Counted from the stretch's first letter, positions 1-12,700 are shown. The stretch is 64,000 bases of DNA from Ptiloglossa arizonensis (GCF_051014685.1 NW_027478899.1:310001-374000), one strand, 5' to 3'. Notes: generated from the letters alone by a model not told the origin. Numbers and translations are program-made.

Positions 1-60
1 AAAGTACGCATACCGTTGTAATCGGGCGAGTTTCTACTTTCAGATGCAACAGAAATTTTG

Positions 61-76
61 CGGATTGGTCAATCCG
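61..76. other. Dyad symmetry CGGATTG-GT-CAATCCG (recurs in most monomers)
   Basis: Perfect 7-bp inverted arms around a 2-bp centre, at monomer positions 58-73; this is the first of several hundred occurrences. Variants GATTAGTC, GATTGGTCGATCC, GATTGGCAGATCC, GATTCGTC and GATGGGTC each weaken one arm. The GATTGGACAATCC variant changes only the centre and keeps both arms. Short dyads are a recognised feature of many centromeric satellites and can serve as protein sites or form cruciform-like structures. Which of these applies here, if any, cannot be told from sequence. Confidence 0.9.
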
Positions 77-77
77 T

Positions 78-83
78 TCGCGA
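78..83. other. TCGCGA palindrome present about once per monomer
   Basis: A six-base palindrome with two CpG, two bases downstream of the larger dyad, at monomer positions 75-80. It is retained in nearly all units; losses include the CCCGAG variants near 17,750, 22,135 and 27,025, CTCGAG near 30,699 and CACGAG near 43,470. It is the NruI recognition sequence, so the genomic array should give a clear 175-bp ladder unless CpG methylation blocks cutting. Confidence 0.9.
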
Positions 84-111
84 GATATGGCAGTTTGGAA
101 GTAAGAAACGC

Positions 112-124
112 TTGAGAAACTCAA
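112..124. other. Second dyad TTGAG-AAA-CTCAA next to an A4T4 tract
   Basis: Five-bp inverted arms around AAA at monomer positions 109-121, running directly into AAAATTTT (120-127). In the variant cassette with GAAACAC the right arm becomes CACAA, and in the AAACCC variants it becomes CCCAA, so the symmetry is lost in those monomers. A4T4 tracts are intrinsically curved. Any role in nucleosome placement is an inference. Confidence 0.75.
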
Positions 125-419
125 AATTTTCGCAGTTCTGATGCTCGACAAGCATAACTAGAACGGTCTAGGGGAAAAGTACGCATACCGCTGTAATCGG
201 GCGAGTTTCTACTTTCAGATGCAACAGAAATTTTGCGGATTGGTCAATCCGTTCGCGAAATATGGCAGTTTGTAGGTAAGAAACGCTTGAGAAACTCAAC
301 ATTTTCGCAGTTCTGATGCTCGAAACGAATAACTAGAACGGCCTAGGGGAACAGTACGCATACCGTTGTAAGCGGGCGAGTTTCTACTTTCAGATGCAAC
401 AGAAATTTTGCGGATTGGT

Positions 420-690
420 CAATCCGTTCGCGAGATATGGCAGTTTGGATGTATGAAGCACTTGAGAAACACAAAATTTTCGCAGTTCTGATGCTCGAAA
501 CGAATAACTAGAGCGGCCTAGGGGAAAAGTACGCATACCGTTGTAATCGGGCGAGTTTCTACTTTCAGATGCATCAGAAATTTTGCGGATTGGTCAATCC
601 GTTCGCGAGATATGGCAGTTTGGAAGTAAGAAACGCTTGAGAAACTCAAAATTTTCGCAGTTCTGATGCTCGAAACGATTAACTAGAACG
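420..690 (+). repeat. Linked variant cassette, first occurrence (GAAGCAC / GCATCAG / CGATTAAC)
   Basis: Two neighbouring monomers carry linked variants. The first has GATGTATGAAGCAC (elsewhere GAAACAC), then GAAACACAAAA and AGAGCGGCC. The next has GATGCATCAGAAA, GGAAGTAAG and CGATTAAC. Further right in the array the same pair recurs with GTTGCAATCG and GGCCTAGTGG added. It appears at least two dozen times up to about 52.9 kb, through most higher-order repeat blocks, so it is an old multi-monomer unit that later amplifications carried along. GATGCATC contains ATGCAT (NsiI), which makes the cassette easy to map. Confidence 0.8.
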
Positions 691-1360
691 GCCTAGGGTA
701 AAAGTACGCATACCGTTGTAATCGGGCGAGTTTCTACTTTCAGATGCAATAGAAATTTTGCGGATTGGTCAATCCGTTCGCGAGATATGGCAGTTTGGAG
801 GTAAGAAACGCTTGAGAAACTCAAAATTTTCGCAGTTCTGATGCTCGAAACGAATAACTAGAACGGACTTGGGGAAACGTACGCATACCGTTGTAATCGG
901 GCGAGTTTCTACTTTCAGATGCAACAGAAATTTTGCGGATTGGTCCATCCGTTCGCGAGATATGGCAGTTTGGAAGTAAGAAACGCTTGAGAAACTCAAA
1001 ATTTTCGCAGTTCTGATGCTCGAAACGATTAACTAGAACGGCCTAGGGTAAAAGTACGCATACCGTTGTAATCGGGCGAGTTTCTACTTTCAGATGCAAC
1101 AGAAACTTTGCGGATTGGTCAATCCGTTCGCGAGATATGGCAGTTTGGAGGTATGAAACGTTTGAGAAACTCAAAATTTTCGCAGTTCTGATGCTCGAAA
1201 CGAATAACTAGAACGGACTTGGGGAAACGTACGCATACCGTTGTAATCGGGCGAGTTTCTACTTTCAGATGCAACAGAAATTTTGCGGATTGGTCAATCC
1301 GTTCGCGAGATATGGCAGTTTGGAGGCAAGAAACGGTCGAGAAACTGAAAATTATCACAG

Positions 1361-1370
1361 TTCTTGACTC
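1361..1370 (+). other. 174-bp monomer marker: 1-bp deletion giving TTCTTGACTC
   Basis: The usual TTCTGATGCTCG or TTCTGATACTCG is replaced by TTCTTGACTCG, one base shorter. The same form occurs at 2,585, 5,909, 8,183 and 11,507, always after the CGGTCGAG...ATTATCACAG variant, so it is one mutation spread by duplication. It is absent to the right of about 11.6 kb. Confidence 0.85.
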
Positions 1371-3318
1371 GAAACGAATAACCAGAACGGCCTAGGGGAA
1401 AAGTACGCATACCGTTGTAATCGGGCGAGTTTCTACTTTCAGATGCAACAGAAATTTTGCGGATTGGTCAATCCGTTCGCGAGATATGGCAGTTTGGAGG
1501 TAAGAAACGCTTGAGAAACTCAACATTTTCGCAGTTCTGATGCTCGAAACGAATAACTAGAACGGCCTAGGGGAAAACTACACATACCGTTGTAATCGGG
1601 CGAGTTTCTACTTTCAGATGCAACAGAAATTTTGCGGATTGGTCAATCCGTTCGCGAGATATGGCAGTTTGGAAGTAAGAAACGCTTGAGAAACTCAAAA
1701 TTTTCGCAGTTCTGATGCTCGACAAGCATAACTAGAACGGTCTAGGGGAAAAGTACGCATACCGCTGTAATCGGGCGAGCTTCTACTTTCAGATGCAACA
1801 GAAATTTTGCGGATTGGTCAATCCGTTCGCGAAATATGGCAGTTTGTAGGTAAGAAACGCTTGAGAAACTCAACATTTTCGCAGTTCTGATGCTCGAAAC
1901 GAATAACTAGAACGGCCTAGGGGAACAGTACGCATACCGTTGTAAGCGGGCGAGTTTCTACTTTCAGATGCAACAGAAATTTTGCGGATTGGTCAATCCG
2001 TTCGCGAGATATGGCAGTTTGGATGTATGAAGCACTTGAGAAACACAAAATTTTCGCAGTTCTGATGCTCGAAACGAATAACTAGAGCGGCCTAGGGGAA
2101 AAGTACGCATACCGTTGTAATCGGGCGAGTTTCTACTTTCAGATGCATCAGAAATTTTGCGGATTGGTCAATCCGTTCGCGAGATATGGCAGTTTGGAAG
2201 TAAGAAACGCTTGAGAAACTCAAAATTTTCGCAGTTCTGATGCTCGAAACGATTAACTAGAACGGCCTAGGGTAAAAGTACGTATACCGTTGTAATCGGG
2301 CGAGTTTCTACTTTCAGATGCAATAGAAATTTTGCGGATTGGTCAATCCGTTCGCGAGATATGGCAGTTTGGAGGTAAGAAACGCTTGAGAAACTCAAAA
2401 TTTTCGCAGTTCTGATGCTCGAAACGAATAACTAGAACGGACTTGGGGAAACGTACGCATACCGTTGTAATCGGGCGAGTTTCTACTTTCAGATGCAACA
2501 GAAATTTTGCGGATTGGTCAATCCGTTCGCGAGATATGGCAGTTTGGAAGCAAGAAACGGTCGAGAAACTCAAAATTATCACAGTTCTTGACTCGAAACG
2601 AATAACCAGAACGGCCTAGGGGAAAAGTACGCATACCGTTGTAATCGGGCGAGTTTCTACTTTCAGATGCAACAGAAATTTTGCGGATTGGTCAATCCGT
2701 TCGCGAGATATGGCAGTTTGGAGGTAAGAAACGCTTGAGAAACTCAAAATTTTCGCAGTTCTGATGCTCGAAACGAATAACTAGAACGGACTTGGGGAAA
2801 CGTACGCATACCGTTGTAAGCGGGCGAGTTTCTACTTTCAGATGCAACAGAAATTTTGCGGATTGGTCAATCCGTTCGCGAGATATGGCAGTTTGGAGGT
2901 AAGAAACGCTTGAGAAACTCAACATTTTCGCAGTTCTGATGCTCGAAACGAATAACGAGAACGGCCTAGGGGAAAACTACACCTACCGTTGTAATCGGGC
3001 GAGTTTCTACTTTCAGATGCAACAGAAATTTTGCGGATTGGTCAATCCGTTCGCGAGATATGGCAGTTTGGAGGTAAGAAACGCTTGAGAAACTCAAAAT
3101 TTTCGCAGTTCTGATGCTCGAAACGAATAACTAGAACGGCCTAGGGGAAAAGTACGCATACCGTTGTAAGCGGGCGAGTTTCTACTTTCAGATGCAACAG
3201 AAATTTTGCGGATTAGTCAATCCGTTCGCGAGATACGGCAGTTTGGAGGTAAGAAACGCTTGAGAAACTCAAAATTTTCGCAGTTCTGATGCTCGACAAG
3301 CATAACTAGAACGGTCTA

Positions 3319-4178
3319 GGGGAAAAGTACGCATACCGTTGTAAGCGGGCGAGTTTCTACTTTCAGATGCAACAGAAATTTTGCGGATTAGTCAATCCGT
3401 TCGCGAGATATGGCAGTTTGGAGGTAAGAAACGCTTGAGAAACTCAAAATTTTCGCAGTTCTGATGCTCGAAACGAATAACTAGAACGGACTTGGGGAAA
3501 CGTACGCATACCGTTGTAATCGGGCGAGTTTCTACTTTCAGATGCAACAGAAATTTTGCGGATTGATCAATCAGTTCGCGAGATATGGCAGTTTGGAGGC
3601 AAGAAACGGTCGAGAAATTCAAAATTATCACAGTTCTGATACTCGAAACGAATAACGAGAACGGCCTAGGGGAAAACTACACCTACCGTTGTAATCGGGC
3701 GAGTTTCTACTTTCAGATGCAACAGAAATTTTGCGGATTGGTCAATCCGTTCGCGAGATATGGCAGTTTGGAGGTAAGAAACGCTTGAGAAACTCAAAAT
3801 TTTCGCAGTTCTGATGCTCGAAACGAATAACTAGAACGGCCTAGGGGAAAAGTACGCATACCGTTGTAAGCGGGCGAGTTTCTACTTTCAGATGCAACAG
3901 AAATTTTGCGGATTAGTCAATCCGTTCGCGAGATATGGCAGTTTGGAGGTAAGAAACGCTTGAGAAACTCAAAATTTTCGCAGTTCTGATGCTCGAAACG
4001 AATAACTAGAACGGACTTGGGGAAACGTACGCATACCGTTGTAATCGGGCGAGTTTCTACTTTCAGATGCAACAGAAATTTTGCGGATTGATCAATCAGT
4101 TCGCGAGATATGGCAGTTTGGAGGCAAGAAACGGTCGAGAAATTCAAAATTATCACAGTTCTGATACTCGAAACGAAT
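3319..4178 (+). repeat. 3-mer duplication (offset 525 bp)
   Basis: About 3,319-3,653 matches 3,844-4,178 base for base by eye. Markers in order are GTAAGCGGG, GATTAGTC, GGACTTGGGG, GATTGATCAATCAG and CGGTCGAGAAATTC. The match starts after the TCTAGG/CCTAGG difference and ends at AATAACGAG versus AATAACCAG. Confidence 0.8.
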
Positions 4179-4340
4179 AACCAGAACGGCCTAGGGGAAA
4201 AGTACGCATACCGTTGTAATCGGGCGAGTTTCTACTTTCAGATGCAACAGAAATTTTGCGGATTGGTCAATCCGTTCGCAAGATATGGCAGTTTGGAAGT
4301 AAGAAACGCTTGAGAAACTCAAAATTTTCGCAGTTCTGAT

Positions 4341-5020
4341 GCTCGACAAGCATAACAAGAACGGTCTAGGGGAAACGTACGCATACCGCTGTAATCGGGC
4401 GAGTTTCTACTTTCAGATGCAACAGAAATTTTGCGGATTGGTCAATCCGTTCGCGAGATATGGCAGTTTGTAGGTAAGAAACGCTTGAGAAACTCAACAT
4501 TTTCGCAGTTCTGATGCTCGAAACGAATAACTAGAACGACCTAGGGGAAAAGTACGCATACCGTTGTAAGCGGGCGAGTTTCTACTTTCAGATGCAACAG
4601 AAATTTTGCGGATTGGTCAATCCGTTCGCGAGATATGGCAGTTTGGATGTATGAAACACTTGAGAAACACAAAATTTTCGCAGTTCTGATGCTCGAAACG
4701 AATAACTAGAGCGGCCTAGGGGAAAAGTACGCATACCGTTGTAATCGGGCGAGTTTCTACTTTCAGATGCATCAGAAATTTTGCGGATTGGTCAATCCGT
4801 TCGCGAGATATGGCAGTTTGGAAGTAAGAAACGCTTGAGAAACTCAAAATTTTCGCAGTTCTGATGCTCGAAACGATTAACTAGAACGGCCTAGGGTAAA
4901 AGTACGCATACCGTTGTAATCGGGCGAGTTTCTACTTTCAGATGCAACAGAAATTTTGCGGATTGGTCAATCCGTTCGCGAGATATGGCAGTTTGGAGGT
5001 AAGAAACGCTTGAGAAACTC
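4341..5020 (+). repeat. Older third copy of a segment from the 19-mer unit
   Basis: The series GACAAGCATAAC, GGGGAAACGTACGC, CGCTGTAATC, AACGACCTAGG, GTAAGCGGG, GATGTATGAAACAC, GCATCAG, CGATTAAC and GGGTAAAAG also occurs from 7,314 and again from 10,638. The offset to 7,314 is 2,973 bp (17 monomers minus 2). Small differences, such as AACAAGAACGG here against AACTAGAACGG there, show it is older than the 7,314/10,638 pair. Confidence 0.75.
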
Positions 5021-5224
5021 AATATTTTCGCAGTTCTGATGCTCGAAACGAATAACTAGAACGGCCTAGGGGAAAACTACACCTACCGTTGTAATCGGGC
5101 GAGTTTCTACTTTCAGATGCAACAGAAATTTTGCGGATTGGTCAATCCGTTCGCGAGATATGGCAGTTTGGAAGTAAGAAACGCTTGAGAAACTCAAAAT
5201 TTTCGCAGTTCTGATGCTCGACAA

Positions 5225-5765
5225 GCATAACTAGAACGGTCTAGGGGAAAAGTACGCATACCGCTGTAATCGGGCGAGTTTCTACTTTCAGATGCAACAG
5301 AAATTTTGCGGATTGGTCAATCCGTTCGCGAGATATGGCAGTTTGTAGGTAGGAAACGCTTGAGAAACTCAACATTTTCGCAGTTCTGATGCTCGAAACG
5401 AATAACTAGAACGGCCTAGGGGAAAAGTACGCATACCGTTGTAATCGGGCGAGTTTCTACTTTCAGATGCAACAGAAATTTTGCGGATTGGTCAATCCGT
5501 TCGCGAGATATGGCAGTTTGTAGGTAAGAAACGCTTGAGAAACTCAACATTTTCGCAGTTCTGATGCTCGAAACGAATAACTAGAACGGCCTAGGGGAAA
5601 AGTACGCATACCGTTGTAATCGGGCGAGTTTCTACTTTCAGATGCAACAGAAATTTTGCGGATTGGTCAATCCGTTCGCGAGATATGGCAGTTTGTAGGT
5701 AAGAAACGCTTGAGAAACTCAACATTTTCGCAGTTCTGATGCTCGAAACGAATAACTAGAACGGC
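5225..5765 (+). repeat. Run of three near-identical monomers (175-bp offset)
   Basis: Three successive monomers share GTTTGTAGGTA, CTCAACATTTTCGC and GGCCTAGGGG. The first differs by TAGGTAGG instead of TAGGTAAG. Single-monomer amplification is uncommon here, since neighbouring monomers elsewhere usually belong to different variant classes. Confidence 0.7.
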
Positions 5766-6771
5766 CTAGGGGAAAACTACACCTACCGTTGTAATCGGGC
5801 GAGTTTCTACTTTCAGATGCAACAGAAATTTTGCGGATTGGTCAATCCGTTCGCGAGATATGGCAGTTTGGAGGCAAGAAACGGTCGAGAAACTCAAAAT
5901 TATCACAGTTCTTGACTCGAAACGAATAACCAGAACGGCCTAGGGGAAAAGTACGCATACCGTTGTAATCGGGCGAGTTTCTACTTTCAGATGCAACAGA
6001 AATTTTGCGAATTGGTCAATCCGTTCGCGAGATATGGCAGTTTGGAGGTAAGAAACGCTTGAGAAACTCAAAATTTTCGCAGTTCTGATGCTCGAAACGA
6101 ATAACTAGAACGGCCTAGGGGAAAACTACACCTACCGTTGTAATCGGGCGAGTTTCTACTTTCAGATGCAACAGAAATTTTGCGGATTGGTCAATCCGTT
6201 CGCGAGATATGGCAGTTTGGAAGTAAGAAACGCTTGAGAAACTCAAAATTTTCGCAGTTCTGATGCTCGACAAGCATAACTAGAACGGTCTAGGGGAAAA
6301 GTACGCATACCGCAGTAATCGGGCGAGTTTCTACTTTCAGATGCAACAGAAATTTTGCGGATTGGTCAATCCGTTCGCGAGATATGGCAGTTTGTAGGTA
6401 AGAAACGCTTGAGAAACTCAACATTTTCGCAGTTCTGATGCTCGAAACGAATAACTAGAGCGGACTTGGGGAAACGTACGCATACCGTTGTAATCGGGCG
6501 AGTTTCTACTTTCAGATGCAACAGAAATTTTGCGGATTGGTCAATCCGTTCGCGAAATATGGCAGTTTGGATGCAAGAAACGGTCGAGAAATTCAAAATT
6601 ATCACAGTTCTGATACTCGAAACGAATAACCAGAACGGCCTAGGGGAAAAGTACGCATACCGTTGTAATCGGGAGAGTTTCTACTTTCAGATGCAACAGA
6701 AATTTTGCGGATTGGTCAATCCGTTCGCGAGATATGGCAGTTTGGAGGTAAGAAACGCTTGAGAAACTCAA

Positions 6772-9700
6772 CATTTTCGCAGTTCTGATGCTCGAAACGA
6801 ATAACGAGAACGGCCTAGGGGAAAACTACACCTACCGTTGTAATCGGGCGAGTTTCTACTTTCAGATGCAACAGAAATTTTGCGGATTGGTCAATCCGTT
6901 CGCGAGATATGGCAGTTTGGAGGTAAGAAACGCTTGAGAAACTCAACATTTTCGCAGTTCTGATGCTCGAAACGAATAACGAGAACGGCCTAGGGGAAAA
7001 CTACACCTACCGTTGTAATCGGGCGAGTTTCTACTTTCAGATGCAACAGAAATTTTGCGGATTGGTCAATCCGTTCGCGAGATATGGCAGTTTGGAGGTA
7101 AGAAACGCTTGAGAAACTCAAAATTTTCGCAGCTCTGATGCTCGAAAGGAATAACTAGAACGGACTTGGGGAAACGTACGCATACCGTTGTAATCGGGCG
7201 AGTTTCTACTTTCAGATGCAACAGAAATTTTGCGGATTGGACAATCCGTTCGCGAGATATGGCAGTTTGGATGCAAGAAACGGTCGAGAAATTCAAAATT
7301 ATCACAGTTCTGATGCTCGACAAGCATAACTAGAACGGTCTAGGGGAAACGTACGCATACCGCTGTAATCGGGCGAGTTTCTACTTTCAGATGCAACAGA
7401 AATTTTGCGGATTGGTCAATCCGTTCGCGAGATATGGCAGTTTGTAGGTAAGAAACGCTTGAGAAACTCAACATTTTCGCAGTTCTGATGCTCGAAACGA
7501 ATAACTAGAACGACCTAGGGGAAAAGTACGCATACCGTTGTAAGCGGGCGAGTTTCTACTTTCAGATGCAACAGAAATTTTGCGGATTGGTCAATCCGTT
7601 CGCGAGATATGGCAGTTTGGATGTATGAAACACTTGAGAAACACAAAATTTTCGCAGTTCTGATGCTCGAAACGAATAACTAGAGCGGCCTAGGGGAAAA
7701 GTACGCATACCGTTGTAATCGGGCGAGTTTCTACTTTCAGATGCATCAGAAATTTTGCGGATTGGTCAATCCGTTCGCGAGATATGGCAGTTTGGAAGTA
7801 AGAAACGCTTGAGAAACTCAAAATTTTCGCAGTTCTGATGCTCGAAACGATTAACTAGAACGGCCTAGGGTAAAAGTACGCATACCGTTGTAATCGGGCG
7901 AGTTTCTACTTTCAGATGCAACAGAAATTTTGCGGATTGGTCAATCCGTTCGCGAGATATGGCAGTTTGGAGGTAAGAAACGCTTGAGAAACTCAAAATT
8001 TTCGCAGTTCTGATGCTCGAAACGAATAACTAGAACGGACTTGGGGAAACGTACGCATACCGTTGTAATCGGGCGAGTTTCTACTTTCAGATGCAACAGA
8101 AATTTTGCGGATTGGTCAATCCGTTCGCGAGATATGGCAGTTTGGAGGCAAGAAACGGTCGAGAAACTCAAAATTATCACAGTTCTTGACTCGAAACGAA
8201 TAACCAGAACGGCCTAGGGGAAAACTACACCTACCGTTGTAATCGGGCGAGTTTCTACTTTCAGATGCAACAGAAATTTTGCGGATTGGTCAATCCGTTC
8301 GCGAGATATGGCAGTTTGGAAGTAAGAAACGCTTGAGAAACTCAAAATTTTCGCAGTTCTGATGCTCGAAACGATTAACTAGAACGGCCTAGGGTAAAAG
8401 TACGCATACCGTTGTAATGGGGCGAGTTTCTACTTTCAGATGCAACAGAAATTTTGCGGATTGGTCAATCCGTTCGCGAGATATGGCAGTTTGGAGGTAA
8501 GAAACGCTTGAGAAACTCAAAATTTTCGCAGTTCTGATGCTCGAAACGAATAACTAGAACGGACTTGGGGAAACGTACGCATACCGTTGTAATCGGGCGA
8601 GTTTCTACTTTCAGATGCAACAGAAATTTTGCGGATTGGTCAATCCGTTCGCGAGATATGGCAGTTTGGAGGCAAGGAACGGTCGAGAAATTCAAAATTA
8701 TCACAGTTCTGATACTCGAAACGAATAACCAGAACGGCCTAGGGGAAAAGTACGCATACCGTTGTAATCGGGCGAGTTTCTACTTTCAGATGCAACAGAA
8801 ATTTTTCGGATTGGTCAATCCGTTCGCGAGATATGGCAGTTTGGAGGTAAGAAACGCTTGAGAAACTCAACATTTTCGCAGTTCTGATGCTCGAAACGAA
8901 TAACTAGAACGGCCTAGGGGAAAACTACACCTACCGTTGTAATCGGGCGAGTTTCTACTTTCAGATGCAACAGAAATTTTGCGGATTGGTCAATCCGTTC
9001 GCGAGATATGGCAGTTTGGAAGTAAGAAACGCTTGAGAAACTCAAAATTTTCGCAGTTCTGATGCTCGACAAGCATAACTAGAACGGCCTAGGGGAAAAG
9101 TACGCATACCGCTGTAATCGGGCGAGTTTCTACTTTCAGATGCAACAGAAATTTTGCGGGTTGGTCAATCCGTTCGCGAGATATGGCAGTTTGGAGGTAA
9201 GAAACGCTTGAGAAACTCAAAATTTTCGCAGTTCTGATGCTCGAAACGAATAACTAGAACGGCCTAGGGGAAAACTACACCTACCGTTGTAATCGGGCGA
9301 GTTTCTACTTTCAGATGCAACAGAAATTTTGCGGATTGGTCAATCCGTTCGCGAGATATGGCAGTTTGGAGGTAAGAAACGCTTGAGGAACTCAAAATTT
9401 TCGCAGTTCTGATGCTCGAAACGAATAACTAGAACGGACTTGGGGAAACGTACGCATACCGTTGTAATCGGGCGAGTTTCTACTTTCAGATGCAACAGAA
9501 ATTTTGCGGATTGGTCAATCCGTTCGCGAGATATGGCAGTTTGGAGGCAAGAAACGGTCGAGAAATTCAAAATTATCACAGTTCTGATACTCGAAACGAA
9601 TAACCAGAACGGCCTAGGGGAAAAGTACGCATACCGTTGTAATCGGGCGAGTTTCTACTTTCAGATGCAACAGAAATTTTGCGGATTGGTCAATCCGTTC

Positions 9701-12700
9701 GCGAGATATGGCAGTTTGGAGGTAAGAAACGCTTGAGAAACTCAACATTTTCGCAGTTCTGATGCTCGAAACGAATAACTAGAACGGCCTAGGGGAAAAC
9801 TACACCTACCGTTGTAATCGGGCGAGTTTCTACTTTCAGATGCAACAGAAATTTTGCGGATTGGTCAATCCGTTCGCGAGATATGGCAGTTTGGAAGTAA
9901 GAAACGCTTGAGAAACTCAACATTTTCGCAGTTCTGATGCTCGACAAGCATAACTAGAACGGTCTAGGGGAAAAGTACGCATACCGCTGTAATCGGGCGA
10001 GTTTCTACTTTCAGATGCAACAGAAATTTTGCGGATTGGTCAATCCGTTCGCGAGATATGGCAGTTTGGAGGTAAGAAACGCTTGAGAAACTCACAATTT
10101 TCGCAGTTCTGATGCTCGAAACGAATAACGAGAACGGCCTAGGGGAAAACTACACCTACCGTTGTAATCGGGCGAGTTTCTACTTTCAGATGCAACAGAA
10201 ATTTTGCGGATTGGTCAATCCGTTCGCGAGATATGGCAGTTTGGAGGTAAGAAACGCTTGAGAAACTCAACATTTTCGCAGTTCTGATGCTCGAAACGAA
10301 TAACGAGAACGGCCTAGGGGAAAACTACACCTACCGTTGTAATCGGGCGAGTTTCTACTTTCAGATGCAACAGAAATTTTGCGGATTGGTCAATCCGTTC
10401 GCGAGATATGGCAGTTTGGAGGTAAGAAACGCTTGAGAAACTCAAAATTTTCGCAGCTCTGATGCTCGAAAGGAATAACTAGAACGGACTTGGGGAAACG
10501 TACGCATACCGTTGTAATCGGGCGAGTTTCTACTTTCAGATGCAACAGAAATTTTGCGGATTGGACAATCCGTTCGCGAGATATGGCAGTTTGGATGCAA
10601 GAAACGGTCGAGAAATTCAAAATTATCACAGTTCTGATGCTCGACAAGCATAACTAGAACGGTCTAGGGGAAACGTACGCATACCGCTGTAATCGGGCGA
10701 GTTTCTACTTTCAGATGCAACAGAAATTTTGCGGATTGGTCAATCCGTTCGCGAGATATGGCAGTTTGTAGGTAAGAAACGCTTGAGAAACTCAACATTT
10801 TCGCAGTTCTGATGCTCGAAACGAATAACTAGAACGACCTAGGGGAAAAGTACGCATACCGTTGTAAGCGGGCGAGTTTCTACTTTCAGATGCAACAGAA
10901 ATTTTGCGGATTGGTCAATCCGTTCGCGAGATATGGCAGTTTGGATGTATGAAACACTTGAGAAACACAAAATTTTCGCAGTTCTGATGCTCGAAACGAA
11001 TAACTAGAGCGGCCTAGGGGAAAAGTACGCATACCGTTGTAATCGGGCGAGTTTCTACTTTCAGATGCATCAGAAATTTTGCGGATTGGTCAATCCGTTC
11101 GCGAGATATGGCAGTTTGGAAGTAAGAAACGCTTGAGAAACTCAAAATTTTCGCAGTTCTGATGCTCGAAACGATTAACTAGAACGGCCTAGGGTAAAAG
11201 TACGCATACCGTTGTAATCGGGCGAGTTTCTACTTTCAGATGCAACAGAAATTTTGCGGATTGGTCAATCCGTTCGCGAGATATGGCAGTTTGGAGGTAA
11301 GAAACGCTTGAGAAACTCAAAATTTTCGCAGTTCTGATGCTCGAAACGAATAACTAGAACGGACTTGGGGAAACGTACGCATACCGTTGTAATCGGGCGA
11401 GTTTCTACTTTCAGATGCAACAGAAATTTTGCGGATTGGTCAATCCGTTCGCGAGATATGGCAGTTTGGAGGCAAGAAACGGTCGAGAAACTCAAAATTA
11501 TCACAGTTCTTGACTCGAAACGAATAACCAGAACGGCCTAGGGGAAAACTACACCTACCGTTGTAATCGGGCGAGTTTCTACTTTCAGATGCAACAGAAA
11601 TTTTGCGGATTGGTCAATCCGTTCGCGAGATATGGCAGTTTGGAAGTAAGAAACGCTTGAGAAACTCAAAATTTTCGCAGTTCTGATGCTCGAAACGATT
11701 AACTAGAACGGCCTAGGGTAAAAGTACGCATACCGTTGTAATGGGGCGAGTTTCTACTTTCAGATGCAACAGAAATTTTGCGGATTGGTCAATCCGTTCG
11801 CGAGATATGGCAGTTTGGAGGTAAGAAACGCTTGAGAAACTCAAAATTTTCGCAGTTCTGATGCTCGAAACGAATAACTAGAACGGACTTGGGGAAACGT
11901 ACGCATACCGTTGTAATCGGGCGAGTTTCTACTTTCAGATGCAACAGAAATTTTGCGGATTGGTCAATCCGTTCGCGAGATATGGCAGTTTGGAGGCAAG
12001 GAACGGTCGAGAAATTCAAAATTATCACAGTTCTGATACTCGAAACGAATAACCAGAACGGCCTAGGGGAAAAGTACGCATACCGTTGTAATCGGGCGAG
12101 TTTCTACTTTCAGATGCAACAGAAATTTTTCGGATTGGTCAATCCGTTCGCGAGATATGGCAGTTTGGAGGTAAGAAACGCTTGAGAAACTCAACATTTT
12201 CGCAGTTCTGATGCTCGAAACGAATAACTAGAACGGCCTAGGGGAAAACTACACCTACCGTTGTAATCGGGCGAGTTTCTACTTTCAGATGCAACAGAAA
12301 TTTTGCGGATTGGTCAATCCGTTCGCGAGATATGGCAGTTTGGAAGTAAGAAACGCTTGAGAAACTCAAAATTTTCGCAGTTCTGATGCTCGACAAGCAT
12401 AACTAGAACGGCCTAGGGGAAAAGTACGCATACCGCTGTAATCGGGCGAGTTTCTACTTTCAGATGCAACAGAAATTTTGCGGGTTGGTCAATCCGTTCG
12501 CGAGATATGGCAGTTTGGAGGTAAGAAACGCTTGAGAAACTCAAAATTTTCGCAGTTCTGATGCTCGAAACGAATAACTAGAACGGCCTAGGGGAAAACT
12601 ACACCTACCGTTGTAATCGGGCGAGTTTCTACTTTCAGATGCAACAGAAATTTTGCGGATTGGTCAATCCGTTCGCGAGATATGGCAGTTTGGAGGTAAG

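Larger units (their letters stand above)
4..178 (+). repeat. Exemplar satellite monomer with landmark positions
   Basis: First complete monomer, phased on GTACGCAT. Landmarks in order, by monomer position: GTACGCATACC (1-11), AATCGGGCGAG (18-27), TTTCTACTTTCAGATGCAAC (28-47), AAATTTTGCGG (50-60), a 7-bp-arm dyad (58-73), TCGCGA (75-80), GATATGGCAG (81-90), a 5-bp-arm dyad (109-121), AAAATTTT (120-127), GCTCGAAACGAATAAC in the consensus (140-155), and CCTAGG in the consensus (164-169). This copy has the common GACAAGCATAAC and GGTCTAGG variants in the last part, so it lacks CCTAGG. The start point is arbitrary because a tandem repeat has no natural first base. Confidence 0.95.
1..2542 (+). repeat. 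9-mer duplication (offset 1,574 bp)
   Basis: About 1-968 reappears at about 1,575-2,542. Shared rare markers in the same order are GACAAGCATAAC, CGCTGTAATC, GCGAAATATGG, GGGGAACAGTACGC, GATGTATGAAGCAC, GCATCAG, CGATTAAC, GGGTAAAAG and GCAATAG. The offset is nine monomers minus 1 bp, explained by the 174-bp monomer at 1,361. The copies differ at a few sites: G at 4 and 8 become C and A at 1,578 and 1,582, and GCGAGTTTC near 201 becomes GCGAGCTTC near 1,775. The match ends near 2,543, where GGAAGCAAGAAACGGTCGAG replaces GGAAGTAAGAAACGC. Confidence 0.85.

Noticed and set aside
11..27. CENP-B-box-like match (TACCGTTGTAATCGGGC against nTTCGnnnnAnnCGGGn)
   Set aside because: Seven of the nine defining bases match, but both leading T positions are wrong. 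By a simple binomial estimate a 7/9 match is expected about 0.5 times by chance in 175 bp on two strands. Not supported without binding data.
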